A stretch of 64,000 nt of DNA from DATDAH01 sp963725155 (GTDB lineage Bacteria > Actinomycetota > Acidimicrobiia > Acidimicrobiales > DATDAH01): assembly GCA_963725155.1 (NCBI GenBank), contig CAVRXU010000005.1, forward strand, positions 558,001 to 622,000, in the 5' to 3' direction. This document shows positions 63,049 through 64,000 of the stretch, piece by piece. Under the pieces are notes generated by a model that worked only from the letters and a program-made list of their open reading frames with translations, did no database searches and was not told the DNA's origin. Each line of letters begins with the position of its first letter. Position 1 is the stretch's first letter. Made by a program: the position numbers and the translations under genes.

Positions 63049-64000
63049 GGTTCTCCCGCTGGCCCGCCGTGGTCATCCTCGCCGGCCTCGTCGTCGGGGC
63101 CTGGCTCGTGGACGAGGACCACGAGCGCGACCAGTCCCATCCCGTGGACGCCACCACGCCCCTCGAGGCCCAGGGCTTCTTGCCCGTGAGTGCTCCCGAA
63201 GACGCGTTGACCAGCACCTGGTACTGCGGCGGGGGAACGGCGACCGACGGTGGTCGAGCCGACACGACGATCGTGGTGGCCAACGCCACCGACCGGGAAC
63301 TGAGTGGCACGCTGACGATCTTCCCGTCGATCCCCTCCCAGATCGTGCTCCAGGCCGACCCGGCCGAGACCTCCGACACGACGACGACCACCGCGCCGCC
63401 GACGACCACGACCGGCTCCGACGGCGACACGGCGACGACGACCACGGCGCCCACCCCCTCGACGACCACCACGGCACCTTCCCTGACCGAGCGGCCGGTC
63501 GCGGTCGACCTGGAGGTCCCGGCCCAAGACCGGGTCGAGGTCCGCCTGGCCGACGAGGTCGACGCCGAGTACGCCGCCGCCCTGGTCGAACTGGCGGGCG
63601 GCGCCGTGTCGGTCGAGCAGCGGGTGGACGGCCCGAACGGCGCCGACGTCAGCCCGTGCACCAGCCAAGCCGCCGACAGCTGGTACTTCGCCGACGGTCG
63701 CACCACCGCGGACAGCATCGAGACGCTGGCGTTCTTCAACCCGTTCCCGGATCCCGCCGTCGTGGACGTCACCTTCCGCACGGAAGAAGATCTGCGGACG
63801 CCCGTCGAGTTCGAGGCCTACGCGGTGCCTGCTCAGTCCCTGGTGGTCGAGGACATCGGCACGCTCGTGACCCGCCGGGAGCACGTGTCGGTGTCGGTGG
63901 TGGCGCGCTCCGGTCGCCTGGTCGTGAGCCGGCTGCTCGATGTCGACGGCTCGGAAGGCCCTCGGGGACTGGACATCGCGTCCGGTGCTCCCCGGCGGGC
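63045..64000 (+). CDS. Membrane-anchored extracellular protein, DUF5719-like (3' partial)
   Basis: At least 318 residues, running off the window end. The GTG at 63045 overlaps the previous stop. A helix (about 7-20) is followed by a beta-rich region with STWYCGGGTATDGG, a Thr/Pro linker (about 105-145) and SWYFADGRTTADSIETLAFF, NPFPDPAVVDVTF and VVARSGRLVVSRL. The paired WYC..G and WYFADGRT repeats are the pattern of DUF5719. In other actinobacteria this gene follows the large GT2 and lies near a whiB gene, so those may lie just beyond the window (inference). Confidence 0.75.
   Translation, partial: MRFSRWPAVVILAGLVVGAWLVDEDHERDQSHPVDATTPLEAQGFLPVSAPEDALTSTWYCGGGTATDGGRADTTIVVANATDRELSGTLTIFPSIPSQIVLQADPAETSDTTTTTAPPTTTTGSDGDTATTTTAPTPSTTTTAPSLTERPVAVDLEVPAQDRVEVRLADEVDAEYAAALVELAGGAVSVEQRVDGPNGADVSPCTSQAADSWYFADGRTTADSIETLAFFNPFPDPAVVDVTFRTEEDLRTPVEFEAYAVPAQSLVVEDIGTLVTRREHVSVSVVARSGRLVVSRLLDVDGSEGPRGLDIASGAPRR

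Overview
The window is about 70% GC, densely packed and read on both strands. Most start codons are GTG, and many genes have no ribosome binding site, with a TANCCT-like -10 box 6-10 nt before the start codon. Coenzyme F420 genes (cofD, cofE), a LytR-CpsA-Psr ligase, a DUF5719-like gene beside a large GT2 membrane protein, and a propionyl/methylmalonyl-CoA module all point to an actinobacterium. The gene style fits class Acidimicrobiia best, but that placement is inference. No rRNA, tRNA, CRISPR array or insertion sequence was seen, and no stretch longer than about 300 bases lacks a gene.

Layout. 0-6.5 kb: the end of a Wzt-type ABC ATPase, a flippase-like membrane protein, a secreted protein, a six-repeat SLH surface protein broken by one base, and an acidic lipoprotein. 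6.6-10.1 kb (minus strand): the complete rmlACBD operon for dTDP-L-rhamnose. 10.2-13.1 kb: a GT2 and a GT4 glycosyltransferase sharing an unusual inserted domain. 13.1-20.6 kb: a methyltransferase, an HD-GYP protein, a small YLDPGSGS membrane protein, a second methyltransferase, a sulfatase-fold membrane enzyme and a sulfotransferase. 20.7-25.2 kb: meaB and methylmalonyl-CoA mutase, then an FAD oxidoreductase. 25.2-31.2 kb: sulfotransferases, a GT2, a polysaccharide pyruvyltransferase, and two tandem QueC-like PP-loop genes sharing a perfect 933-bp duplication. 31.2-39.1 kb: an acyl-CoA carboxylase and birA, then a PhyH dioxygenase / cysteate-synthase-like / class III aminotransferase set, then pabC and pabB. 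39.2-50.2 kb: an LCP ligase, ugd and uxs (UDP-GlcA, UDP-Xyl; both frameshifted), fcl, three GT4 enzymes, a His-rich membrane protein, a GDP-mannose-type pyrophosphorylase and an epimerase. 50.2-54.3 kb: a sulfotransferase/aminotransferase pair, an anchored secreted protein and a CPA2 antiporter. 54.4-64 kb: cofE, cofD and gmd (all frameshifted), an XRE regulator, rmd, a GT4, a 59-aa membrane protein, a 1044-aa GT2 membrane protein and a truncated DUF5719-like gene.

How it works together. Most of the window makes and exports cell-envelope glycans. It encodes routes to dTDP-rhamnose, UDP-glucuronate, UDP-xylose, GDP-fucose and GDP-D-rhamnose. It also has about eight glycosyltransferases, exporters, an LCP ligase to fix polymers to the wall, and decorating enzymes: four sulfotransferases, a pyruvyltransferase and methyltransferases. 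SLH proteins usually dock on pyruvylated wall polymer, which links the SLH gene to the pyruvyltransferase.

Caution: about 15 single-base indels break seven otherwise intact conserved genes, clustered at 40.9-42.6 kb and 54.0-56.6 kb. Sequencing or assembly error is the likeliest cause. The most novel candidates are the tandem QueC-like genes and the cysteate-synthase module.
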